Made by a program: the position numbers and the translations under genes
Source of the DNA: Nymphaea colorata
Taxonomy: Eukaryota > Streptophyta > Magnoliopsida > Nymphaeales > Nymphaeaceae
DNA length: 64,000 bases
NCBI RefSeq assembly: GCF_008831285.2
Contig: NC_045142.1
Span: 23,187,300-23,251,299 of the forward strand
Reading direction: 5' to 3'
Shown here: piece after piece, positions 20,780 through 29,905 of the stretch
Position numbering within the stretch: the stretch's first letter is position 1
How the letters are laid out: every line of letters starts with the position of its first letter
The notes under the pieces: generated by a model
The model's input: the letters and a program-made list of their open reading frames with translations, nothing else
Database searches by the model: none
Told to the model about the DNA's origin: nothing

Positions 20780-21105
20780 ATGGCTTCAAGTCATACTCAA
20801 ATTTCCTGAACCCCTCACATCTGGGTATTCTCTGTCATTCAGCCGAACTGGGGAAGAGGCTTCCTAGACTGATGATTTTTGCTGGCACTTTATCATGTTT
20901 AGACTACAACAAAACTGTGACTTTGATCGGCCCCTCCTCTGTTTCACAGGATCGGATGATCATTGTAGGCAATCAGCTTCCCTTTTGACCTCACAGACGG
21001 CCAGAAAGCGAAGCTTGGGATAGTTGGGATGAGGATTCACTGATCTTGCAGCTGAAAGATGGGGAGTGATCTACATATGATGTCTAAGGGAGGAGATTTG
21101 GATTA
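20780..21105 (+). pseudogene. Class II trehalose-6-phosphate synthase (TPS5-11 type) N-terminal fragment, left arm
   Basis: With the start taken as ATG at 20,780, the reading shifts by one base after about 4 codons and then gives KSYSNFLN (family SYSNLLEL), GKRLPRLMIFAG (family RRLPRVMTVAG), PSSVSQDRMIIVGNQLP (about 20,926-20,976; a hallmark of class II TPS), a TGA, then HRRPESEAW and SWDEDSLILQLKDG (about 21,010-21,060). Class II TPS proteins are large (about 850 residues) TPS-TPP fusions, mostly non-catalytic regulators of sugar signalling; only about the first 110 residues are here. The one-base deletion and the stop are shared with the right arm, so the fragment was already broken before it was inverted and copied, or the arms have since been homogenised. 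Confidence 0.85.
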
Positions 21106-21404
21106 TGCAAATGAAAGAAAGCTGGTGTGGAAATAGTAGAGGATTAAGCTCCACTAAAGGCGATGATTCAAAGTAGTAAAAGGTGCTTCTTTGCCTTTTC
21201 CGTTGTAACTTCCCATCTACATAGTGCACTTCTCTAATAGAACACAGTCTCCAGCATGATCAAACACTTCATTATACAGGAACCATAATGTACTGACAAG
21301 TCACAACGGAAAAGGCAAAGAAGCACCTTTTACTACTTTGAATCATCGCTTTTAGTGGAGCTTAATCCCCTGCTATTTCCACACCAGCTTTCTTTCATTT
21401 GCAT

Positions 21405-21734
21405 ATTATTATCCAGATCTCCTCCCTTAGACATCCTATGTAGATCACTCCCCATCTTTCAAATGCAAGATCGGTGAACCCTCATCCCAACTATCCCAAG
21501 CTTCGCTTTTTGGCCATCTGTGAGGTCAAAAGGGAAGCTGATTGCCTACAATGATCATCCGATCCTGTGAAACAGAGGAGGGGCCGATCAAAGTGACAGT
21601 TTTGTTGTAGTCTAACCATGATAAAGTGCCAGCTAAAATCATCAGTCTAGGAAGCTTCTTCCCCAGTTCGGCTGAATGACAGAGAATACCCAGATGTTAG
21701 GGGTTCAGGAAATTTGAGTATGACTTGGAGCCAT
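21405..21734 (-). pseudogene. Class II trehalose-6-phosphate synthase N-terminal fragment, right arm
   Basis: This is the mirror copy of the left arm, with the start ATG complement at 21,732-21,734. It carries the same one-base deletion and the same TGA. At the inner end this arm keeps VIYIGCLREEI (complement of about 21,410-21,442), matching the family's IYVGCLREEI, where the left arm has a G-to-T change in the glycine codon. Each arm therefore has private changes. The homology fades beyond this point; the innermost about 100 bp of each arm and the loop have no recognised origin. Confidence 0.82.
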
Positions 21735-21766
21735 TCAACTAAATTTGATATTGGGAAAGATATATA

Positions 21767-21810
21767 TATGTGTGTGTGTGTCTGTGTGTGCGTGTGTGTG
21801 TGTGTATGTT
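21767..21810. repeat. (TG)n microsatellite
   Basis: TATATATATG followed by about 40 bases of TG repeats with two interruptions (TCTG, GCG). It sits where the sister copies have TATATA, directly beside the hairpin. Confidence 0.9.
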
Positions 21811-21825
21811 GAAGAAGAAGAAGAA

Positions 21826-21990
21826 TCCTGAGAGTGTTGGTGCAACGGAGGGTGGGGGTTGGTAAGCAGCTAGTTTTTGTTTCGAATCATTAGAGCATCA
21901 ACTCTCTGTACTATAAACAAGAGGTTACTTACATGCAAGTTGAAATGCGGCAGTGATGGCAGTCCGAGGTACCAACAAGCAAATTAACAT
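21826..21990 (+). mobile_element. SINE-like, tRNA-derived head, copy 2
   Basis: A-box-like TGGTGCAACGGA (about 21,838) and B-box-like TTTCGAATC (about 21,880) are spaced about 43 bases apart. It is followed by the same body as at 12,200, 49,745 and 50,340 (AACAAGAGGTTACTTACATG..., GAAATGCGGCAG). Confidence 0.5.
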
Positions 21991-22380
21991 GGTTCAGTGT
22001 CTAATCGCTATCACTTATATCCATGGAAGGCCAAAACTACCATAGTGTTGATAAAGTGCAGCATTTCATTATATAGCAGTCATACATCCAAAGTTGCTCT
22101 TTTAGTCAACGAGTTGTTCCATTTCTTTTTTATTATCATTGAATGCAAAATATTTTTCATTTACTCGAGCTTGATCTTCTACCATAAGTTTTCTGATTTT
22201 CTCCTAGATTTTAACGTGGCTTTTTTTTTTTATGGTCATTCTATATTTGACGTCATACTTTATAGAATAAGGTCAAACTATACAGCCGTCCTATTATTAT
22301 AGCATTTCAAAGATTCTTCCCCTTCTTACTTTTCTCAAATTTATGAAAGCAATTATTTCTATTGTCAATCAAAATGTATA
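21991..22380 (+). repeat. Family C repeat body, copy 2
   Basis: GTTCAGTGTCTAATCGCTATCAC, CATTATATAGCAGTCATACATCC and ATTTTTCATTTACTCGAGCTTGATC are shared with 49,860-50,030 and 50,430-50,700. Non-coding. Confidence 0.7.
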
Positions 22381-25017
22381 AGTTTGTATACATAACAACA
22401 ATCTTAGAGATCTTTGTGTACATAAGAACATTTACAAAGGCCCCAACGAGCCTCCATGACCAAGCCTGTCTTGGCCCGATAAATTATCCGCTAATCTAAG
22501 CCTAAGGGTCATTTTGATGACCCAAGTCCAAGCCAATGCCCAGCCGAATTCGTATATAATTCAATAATTCAGGCCTAAGATAGGACATGAGATCAGTAGT
22601 TCGACACATCGAGAGGGTTGTTTGTTTGTCTCTGATGTACTTGAGGCCGGAGGTCCAAAGAAAATCGGACCTCAAATTGGAGGTTTTGGATACCGAAGTT
22701 CTAAAATTCACATTTTTGTGCACAATTGCGTAATCTTGTATTGTTTTGTATTTGTTCATCTTGTGGGTCTCACATCAGATATCTAAAAAATACTCGTAGT
22801 ATCAGTAGGGATGTCAATATAATAGTTTGGATCTTGGGATGGAGTCAAGGTAGGACTCCTTGGGCCTTGGCACCACTCAATTTTTTTTCAAAAAAAGATA
22901 TCAGATGTAAATTATAGAAAATTTCAGTTGTTCCATACAAATTTTTTGAAAAAAGATATTTCCACCATAATCAAAATTTAGAAACTTTAATTCAGCCGCT
23001 GTCATGAAAAATTTCTAGCTTCGCACCAGTTTGGATCAGATAGTAACGAAGCCATTTTGACAAAATTAAATACAAACAAAATAATATATGATTCTAACTC
23101 GTTCCATTGACATCCCTAGGTACCATGGTCTGTTTTGAAATGGTGTGAAAAAATATCTGTGAGAAACTTCGCCATGCAACAGGAAACCAAACATGGCAGA
23201 GATTGACTAGTGACACTCGACCGAATGATGTTGAAAGAGGGGTTTAAGTCAAATCTTGTATCTATTCAATTTCAACAGAGTCAATCAGACCACGGGCCAA
23301 TTGGATTTAGATGTTGGGAAATTGGATAGTGTGTTTGCCTTTTATTGGATCTCAACTCTCCTATCATCTCTGGGGCACCAGACCGGGTACCTGATCCGAA
23401 TTGGGCCTGGGCCAGGGCCCAATTATCAAGTCAGCTCGAGTGGGTCTCACTCAGCTCGACTAAGCCCGATAATTTCATATTTAATATTATTTTATTATAT
23501 ATATATATGTCTATTTTATTATGATTAAATTATATTTATATATTATTTTATATATAAATATATTTTTTGATATTAATCAGGCCAAGCTGGGCCAGGCCCG
23601 AGCTCGAGTGTGGGTTGTTTAGTTATAGGCTGCGGCCCGCCTCATCCTGACCACTTATCTAACCAAACCATGTCGGCCTGGTGCCCTCACTTGTACTACC
23701 ATCTCAATTATGCTTCAAACTTGCATTATCAATGATTATAACTCCAAGATAGTGTTTGTATGACACTCCAAAAGAAAAAGTGGTCATATGAAAACCAGGT
23801 TTTATTAAAACTTGATTTTTTTTTTAATTTGCTTTTAGGATCCGGTTTACATGTTGGACATTGAAGACACCATTTTAGCAAAAACTGGTTGTTTCACAAG
23901 CTCAGTTTTGAGTGTGATTACATCAGCTCCGTAAAATGGTGTTTTGCCTCCAAAATTATATTTTAAGTATCATCCAAGCGCGGCTTAAGTATTGAACTTT
24001 TGACTTTTCTTTAACTCAAAGGCTTCTAGTCAACCAGAGGCGGAGCTACATATAGGCTATACAACCCCCTCAAGGTTTCTTTATTTTCAAATTAACATCT
24101 TTAAATATTTGCTATGTTATGCATATGAATGCCCTTTCAAACATAAGCTCTGTGAAGAGCTTTTAGAAATCTTTTTAGCTCCGCCACTTAAGCCAACCCT
24201 TATGATTAGGTGTTCTAGTCCGACAAATCTTATTATTCCCTTGCTAAATATATGCAGTCTATTCAAATGGCAATTTATCATTTGGTCGTCCAAAACAAGA
24301 CTTAATTGATTAACATTCATAGCACCGGTGCCTATGGTAATGTTGAAAAACAAGAGATTACCTAAGTAACCTAGTTGCAGCAACAGTAGTAATAGATGTT
24401 TGAAACTTTTTTGTTTCATTTTCTTTACTTTACCTTTTTCATGCCTAAGCTGCCCCCAGCAGCATAAAGCCTTGAACCCCACGGATAAAAAGAAACGCCT
24501 CTTCTAGGTGGTGAAATAACGTTTGCAAACTCTATAGCGGTGTGAATATTCCCCGGCGTAGCCTGTGCCACCCACACCCACTTTCGCAACAGTAGAAACC
24601 AAATTTTTACTGACTTGTATTTTTGTGTCAATGAAAGCTTCAGTGACATTTTTGTACTGGCACATCATTAGGTTTTACTGGCATAGTTTTATTGACCTTC
24701 ATCACACATCAGTAAAGGCTCCCATCCTTATATTTATCACCATAAAAAGTAAAAACAATAAGATGGAAAATAGAAATGTGAAATAAGGCTTTTCATATGT
24801 CAAATGAGATTACTAAATTTATTATTAAAAAATGAGATTGGGTCCATATAAACACGTTAGTATAAAACTCGCAACTTTAAACAGCATGTAATTCTAAAGA
24901 GAATCGACAAAGCACTCACAAAGTGAAACGTGTCATGAGCAAAAGCCATACGCTTTGTGAGTGCTTAGTGGGCTTTGTGAGTCAAGGGCAAACCAATCCA
25001 CTTTTTCACTTTTTGCT
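22380..25017 (+). repeat. Dispersed repeat family A, copy 2 (near full length)
   Basis: Colinear with 51,520-55,110: GTATACATAA...CAACGAGCCT, AATTATCCGCTAATCTAAG, GACCACGGGCCAATTGGATTTAGATG (about 23,290), AACCAAACCATG (about 23,660), GTTTCACAAGCTCAGTTTTGAGTGT (about 23,890), AAAGCCTTGAACCC (about 24,467) and GTGACATTTTTGTACTGGCACATCA. It lacks the SINE present in the other copy and lacks about 900 bp found at 53,750-54,670. No coding capacity is conserved between the copies. Confidence 0.85.
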
Positions 25018-25220
25018 TTTATTTTGCTTAAATTTTACATGGGAAAAAGTTCTCACTCAGGCAGTAAAACTTTTAATGTCATTCCAAACTTTTGCCTTTG
25101 TGTGCGAGCGAAGCATGTAGCTCTGAAGCGAGTGTTTTGCGATTAGCTCGCTCAATGTGGTGTTGGTATGCGCTGTCTTGTGAGAACTTTTTCCCAAGTA
25201 AAATTTAAACAAAATAAACA
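25018..25220. mobile_element. Small foldback (MITE-like) element, about 200 bp
   Basis: TTTTGCTTAAATTTTACATG with GGGAAAAAGTTCTCAC (25,022-25,056) is inverted as GTGAGAACTTTTTCCC with AAGTAAAATTTAAACAAAAT (25,180-25,215). A second full copy lies at 55,113-55,316; single-arm relics are at about 34,525-34,600 and 63,020-63,110. The interior contains AAAACTTTTAATGTCATTCC, shared by all copies. Confidence 0.75.
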
Positions 25221-25230
25221 AGGCCTACAA

Positions 25231-25570
25231 TGACTATGGTAGACACGGGTGTCATGCACAACTTCGTCTCAGATGAGGACCAAGGAGACTGGGCCTCACC
25301 CTTGAAAAGGGAGAGTTACGCATGAAGACGGTGAACTCAGAGGCAAAACCCATCCATGGAGTAGCCCGGGATGCAGTCGTGAAGATTGAGAGTTGGTCAA
25401 GAAAAGCCAACTTCTCAGTGGTCCTGATCGATGATTTCTGGATGATCCTAGGCATGGAGTTCCTTAGTACCACAAAGATGGTTTAAATGCCGCATTTGCG
25501 CAGTATCAGTATAATGGATGAGAAGTCTCCTTGTATGGTTCCAGCAATATCGGTTAGGAAGGATAAGTGA
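25231..25570 (+). pseudogene. Gypsy aspartic protease (broken)
   Basis: MVDTGVMHNFVSD at about 25,236-25,274 holds the active-site D-T-G (25,242-25,250) and the HNF(V/I) motif of plant Gypsy proteases. After a frame change, RMKTVNSEAKPIHGVARDAVVKI and VVLIDDFWMILGMEFL (25,425-25,470) complete the fold, ending near MVPAISVRK. It would process the Gag-Pol polyprotein. Confidence 0.8.
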
Positions 25571-25779
25571 AAGGCCGCGATGATATCCTATCTTAAGTTG
25601 AAGAAAGACCTTAAGCATGGTGAAGAGACGTACTTGGTGGCAATCAGGGAAGTGACTAATAACTCTCCTGGTTTGGTCCCAGAGGCGCTTGCGCCTGTCT
25701 TAGCGAAATTCACATGAACAACGCCTGTCCCTAGACGGCTGCCACCATGACGTGAAGTGGATCATGCCATAGAATTCAT

Positions 25780-26560
25780 CCTTGGTGCCAAACCCCCGAC
25801 ACTGACACCTTATCAGATGGCTCCTGCAGAGCTAAAAGAACTTCAATGACAGTTAGACGAGATTCTAGCTGGAGGTATAATCAGACCCTCCAAAGCTCTT
25901 TTTGGTGCACCAGTTTTATTTCAAGCAAAACATGATGGCTCCAAAAGGTTATGTATGGATTATCGGGTGCTTAACAAGGTAACGGTGAAGAACAAATATC
26001 CCTTACCTTTGATCGCAGACATTTTTGATCAGCTAGGCGGAGCTCGATTACTTTCCAAGTTAGATCTCAGATCAGGATATTGGCAAGTTCGGATTGTTAA
26101 TGGCGACGAGCCGAAGACAACTTGTGTCACTCGCTATGGTGTCTTTGAATTCTTCGTAATGCCGTTTGAGTTGACGATGCCCCAGCCACTTTTTTGACTC
26201 TAATGAACAAGATATTCTATCCACACTTAGACAAGTTTGTGGCAGTCTATCTTGATGACATTGTAGTGTACAACCTCTCAGTGGGAGATCATGTGGAAAA
26301 CCTGTGGACAGTGTTCAAGGTGTTGAAGGAAAATAAATTATATGTGAAACGTGAGAAGTGCTTATTTGGCCAACAAGAAATCAGTTTTCTCGGTCAAATT
26401 GTGGGAAAAGGTCAGTTGCGGATGACACGAAAAAGGTGAAAGCTATTTAGGACTGGAAGCCGCCAAATAATGTACCAGAGTTGCGTTCTTTTCTTGGCTT
26501 GGCGAACTACTACCGACGATTCATTGAGGGGTATTCTTTGATAGCTGCACCTCTTACTGA
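25780..26560 (+). pseudogene. Gypsy reverse transcriptase (broken)
   Basis: [16 protein letters not shown] (about 25,875), [19 protein letters not shown] (25,951-26,005), [16 protein letters not shown] (26,049-26,096; catalytic Asp), then [14 protein letters not shown] lesion at about 26,170-26,197 shifts the frame, after which AVYLDDIVVY (26,242-26,270) carries the intact YLDD active site. A further frameshift lies near 26,425, before [18 protein letters not shown] (26,478-26,526). Confidence 0.88.
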
Positions 26561-26659
26561 TTTGGTAAAGAAGAACTGAACTTGGGCTTGGGAAGAACTT
26601 GAAGAAGATGCCTTCGAGAACTTGAAGAGGGCCCGAACGTAGGAGCCTGTACTCAGGTT

Positions 26660-27180
26660 ATTTGACCACATGAAGAAGTTTGAAGTCCAGACAGATGCAT
26701 CAGATTTTGCTATTGGTGGAGTGTTGATGCAGGAAGGTCACCCGGTTGCCTATGAAAGCCAAAAGCTTAAAGATGCGGAGCGACGGTACTCCATGCATGA
26801 AAGAGAAATGATGGTCATTATCCACTGTCTTCGTACATGGAGGCACTATTTGTTGGGAGCTCAGTTTGTGGTGAAAACTGATAACATAGCCACAAGTTAC
26901 TTCCAGACTCAAAAGAAGTTGAGCCCAAAATAGGCCCGATAGCAAGAATTCCTTACAGAATTCGATTTCGCTTTGGAGTACAAGGCAGGGAAAACAAACA
27001 TCGTAGCCGACGCGCTAAGTCGGAAGGTGGAGTTGGTAGCTACTCGGGCATCATTATCCGAAGTGCAACTTGAGAATGCTCTTCTCGGACGGATTCGAGA
27101 AGGCATGAAGCAAGACCCTGTGGCCAAGCACTTGGTCGAGACAGCTGAAGCGAAAAAAATGCAACGATTTTAGTTGCGTG
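26660..27180 (+). pseudogene. Gypsy RNase H and linker (broken)
   Basis: FEVQTDASDFAIGGVLMQ (26,679-26,732) has the first active-site Asp; HPVAYESQKLKDAERRYSMHEREMM (26,739-26,812) has the Glu; VVKTDNIATSY (26,869-26,903) has the second Asp, in place of the usual TDNxAL. A TAG near 26,931 interrupts. EYKAGKTNIVADALSRK (26,976-27,026) is the conserved end of the domain. Confidence 0.85.
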
Positions 27181-27229
27181 ATGGACTTCTGATGGCGAAA
27201 GGCGGACGAGTGTTTGTACCAAGATGGGG

Positions 27230-28245
27230 CAACCTTCGGTGAGAGTGGCTGAAGGAATGTCATGACTCACTGTGGGCTGGCCATCTTTGCTAGGAGCGAA
27301 CGTTAGTGCTCCTTCAACGTGGTTATTACTGGCCCTAGATGCGCGATGATGTTGAAGCATATGTCAAACTTGTCTGATTTGCCAACAGGACAAGGGGATG
27401 AATTAGACGACTGCCGACCTCCTAGAGCCTCTTCTTATTGTATAATGTTCATTGGAATGCCTCTTCATGGACTTCATCGTCAGCTTACCCAAAGCTGATG
27501 ACTTCAGCTCCATCCTTGTGGTTTTGGATAGATTCTCGAAATATGCCACCTTCATGATTTGCCAACAGGACAAGGGGACGAATTAGACGACTGCTAACCT
27601 CCTAGAGCCTCTTCTTATTGCATAATGTTAATTGGAATGCCTCTCTATGGACTTCATCGTTAGCTTACCCAAAGCTGATGACTTCAGCTCCATCCTTGTG
27701 GTTTTGGATAGATTCTCGAAATATGCCACCTTCATCCCAGCCTCTAATGAATGTCCCATAGAGAAGATGGCAAAATTATTTGTGAAGGATATAGTCAGGC
27801 ACTGGGGCGTGCCAAAATGCATTGTAAGTGATCATGACGCCCGCTTCACAGAGAAGTTTTGCCGCGAAGTATTTCGTTTGCTGGGTTCGGATTTATTATT
27901 CTCAATGAGTTTTCAGCCTCAAACTGATGGCCAAACTGAACGGATCAACAGATTGTTGGAACAATACCTTCGGCACTATGTCAGCGCAAATCAAAAGAAT
28001 TGGGTGAAATTGTTGAATGTAGCTGAATTTTGCTACAATTTACAGAAGAGTGAGTCTTCTGGATGCAGTCCGTTCGAGATAGCCACTGAACAACAACTGT
28101 TGTTGCCTCATACTCTTGCATCCGAAAAAAAAGGACGACTCACTTTTGCCTATCAGTTTGTCTGTTACTGGCAGGAACAGACGGAGATGGCTAAGGCGTT
28201 CTTACATAAGGCCGCCAAGAAGATGAAGAAGTTTGCAGATTGAAA
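27230..28245 (+). pseudogene. Gypsy integrase with internal duplication (broken)
   Basis: HDSLWAGHL...LLQRGYYWP (27,262-27,336) is a decayed HHCC zinc finger. The start of the catalytic core is present twice because of a 180-bp duplication (27,376-27,555 and 27,556-27,735). The second copy continues as MDFIVSLPKADDFSSILVVL (27,647; first catalytic Asp), CIVSDHDARFTEKF (27,819-27,860; second Asp) and PQTDGQTERINR (27,919-27,954; catalytic Glu). The core from 27,632 to 28,243 is open for 203 codons and all three acids are intact. Confidence 0.88.
27376..27735 (+). repeat. 180-bp tandem duplication inside the Gypsy integrase
   Basis: Two head-to-tail copies starting GATTTGCCAACAGGACAAGG, at 27,376 and 27,556. 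They differ at only a handful of positions. The unit is exactly 60 codons, so the reading frame phase is kept. Confidence 0.95.
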
Positions 28246-28728
28246 TCGAAGGCCAATGAAATTCCAAGTGAGTGATCAAGTCCTCGTGAAACTTTATCTT
28301 GATCGCATGGGCATCTTTCGTGGTCGACACAAGTCATTAATACGCAAGTATGAAGGCCCCTTTACAGTGTTGAAGAGAATCGGGTAGCTAGCTTACAAAC
28401 TAAACTTGCCGCCAGACTTTAAGGTGCATTCGGTGTTTCATGTCTATAACCTGAAGCCCTTCTACTTTGATAAAAAAGACCCTGACAGAAGCATCCCAGA
28501 ACAAGACCCGATCATGCAATGAGCCCTGTAGACCAAGCAAGCGGCGGACCGTCAGATTGAACAAATTCTTCGACACAAAACAAACTATCTAGGGGAGTCA
28601 AAGAAGTACCAAGTGAAGTAGATAGGCAAACAAAACCCAACCTCGGAGTATGCGTTTCGTATGAAGCAGTGCTATCCGTTGAAAGTTAAAGCCTATCATG
28701 AAGCTGCTGGCACCGAGGACGACGCTTG
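28246..28728 (+). pseudogene. Gypsy integrase C-terminus and chromodomain-like tail (broken)
   Basis: MKFQVSDQVLVKLYLDR (28,257-28,307), KYEGPFTVLKRIG (28,348-28,386), LPPDFKVHSVFHVYNLKPF (28,409-28,465) are the usual integrase C-terminal motifs. RQIEQILRHKTNYLGESKKY with QVK, then a TAG at the usual Trp position (28,549-28,625), resembles a chromodomain core. Several stops interrupt. Confidence 0.7.
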
Positions 28729-28729
28729 A

Positions 28730-29151
28730 TTTGAAGGGGGGAGCCTGTTCCCCTCTGCCTAAGAGTCTGTACAGTCCTTTGCTTTGATTTGCAATGTATT
28801 TCCTTTGCTTTTGTTGAGTCTTTTGCTTATGTTTGTTTACTTATAAGGGAGTACCCTCCCACCGGCCTAAGTGTCATGTATTGGGATTTCTGGTTTTGGG
28901 TGGTCGGCATAGGAATCCTGTAAGTGGCCTTGGCCATCCTATGTAAGTAAGTTGAGATCATTCTCCTTTCTTACCTTTCTCATGATGTACAAGTTTTTCA
29001 AGTTGAATACATTGCGGGATTTCTTTATTCACAAAGCGTTCTTTATGCACTTGTTTTCTAAAACAACCTTTGCGCCCCTTTCGGTGGTTTGAAGGCCTAC
29101 AACAATTAGGTTCTTTCCATTTCGCACAGGCTGAAGGAGTCAGCCCGTGAC
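28730..29151 (+). repeat. Gypsy polypurine tract and 3' LTR
   Basis: TTGAAGGGGGGAGCC (28,730-28,745) is the polypurine tract. The LTR starts TGTTCCCCTCTGCC at 28,746. TTACTTATAAGG at 28,839-28,850 is TATA-like. The right end is set tentatively at GTGACA (29,151), just before LINE coding sequence begins. No 5' LTR is available for confirmation. Confidence 0.55.
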
Positions 29152-29905
29152 AGTAGTATACTTGTCTCTTGATTTTAGAATCCGTAAGTATCAGTTTTGG
29201 GATCTCCATTTGGTGAACATGGCTATTCTGAATGCTCTCATTTGCCTAGGTGATTTCAATTCCATATTAAATGCTAAAGAAAAATTTGGTCGTGCCTCTA
29301 CAGGTGCTGCCTGTTTGGCTTTTTTGAATTTCATTGCCTCATCCAATTTGGTGGAGCGATCAGATGAACGCTTCAAATTCTCTTGGTCTAACAATAGATG
29401 TGGCGATAGAAATGTGATGTATCTTCTTGATAGAGAATTTTTTAATCATAGTTGGCTAGGTAATTTTCGTGAGCTCTTCAAAGTTTCCTTGCTTCCGAGG
29501 TCCCCTTCTGATCATAACCCGGTGGTGGTAAGGATTGAGAGGATTATCAACTCGCTTCCTGGAAAAAGTGTCTTTAGGTTCTTCAATTTTTGGTAGGAAA
29601 AGGCTGACTGCTTGCAAATCATTCATTCAGTATGGAATCAAAAGTTTGCTGGCTGCCCGATGATTCAGTGCCGATCCAAACTTCAAGAGTTCAAAGTCAG
29701 GCTTAATCCATGGGCCAGAAAGTCTAAAGAAGACTTGGTCTCGCAGATAGTTTCCTTTAGGCAGGATATTGCTAATCTCCAAGTTCAGGCTGAACGGGGT
29801 TACTTGAATGCATTGGTGGAGGAAAGATCCTTAAAGGCCAGACTTGCCAAACTCTTACAGATGGAGGAAGATTATTGGAGGCAGAAGTCTCATATGACAT
29901 GGTGA
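29152..29905 (+). pseudogene. LINE 2 endonuclease C-terminal part (broken)
   Basis: ICLGDFNSILNAKEKFGR (29,246-29,300) is the GDFN active-site region; RSPSDHNPVVVRI (29,498-29,536) is the SDH motif. A TAG at 29,594-29,596 follows FRFFNFW, where the frame otherwise continues through NPWARKSKEDLVSQI to EDYWRQKSHMTW (29,867-29,905) and another stop. The first about 140 residues of the domain are missing. Confidence 0.85.

Larger units (their letters stand above)
20753..21761. repeat. Long inverted repeat (hairpin) built from a trehalose-6-phosphate synthase gene fragment
   Basis: Left arm 20,753-21,206 and right arm 21,303-21,761 are reverse complements, separated by a 96-bp loop (21,207-21,302). 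Aligned by eye, the arms differ by about 18 substitutions and one indel of about 5 bases in about 455 bp, roughly 96% identity. About the first 330 bases of each arm, counted from the outside, encode the N-terminus of a class II trehalose-6-phosphate synthase. The insertion interrupts a composite repeat whose other copies (12,073; 49,605; 50,212) read on without it. If transcribed, the RNA would fold into an almost perfect 455-bp duplex, a substrate for DCL enzymes. Confidence 0.92.
25226..29151 (+). mobile_element. Gypsy LTR retrotransposon with chromodomain remnant, 5'-truncated
   Basis: Protease, reverse transcriptase, RNase H, integrase (after RNase H, thus Gypsy order) and a C-terminal chromodomain-like piece are followed by a purine tract and a 3' LTR. 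That layout is the chromovirus lineage, whose chromodomain steers integration. The left end is cut at about 25,226, next to a foldback element, so gag and the 5' LTR are missing. Stops, frameshifts and a 180-bp tandem duplication make it inactive. Confidence 0.88.

Noticed and set aside
20776-20988. Short ORF in the hairpin arm as an independent small protein gene
   Set aside because: It is the front of a class II trehalose-phosphate synthase with a frameshift and stop, and it is duplicated in inverted orientation; not a gene of its own.
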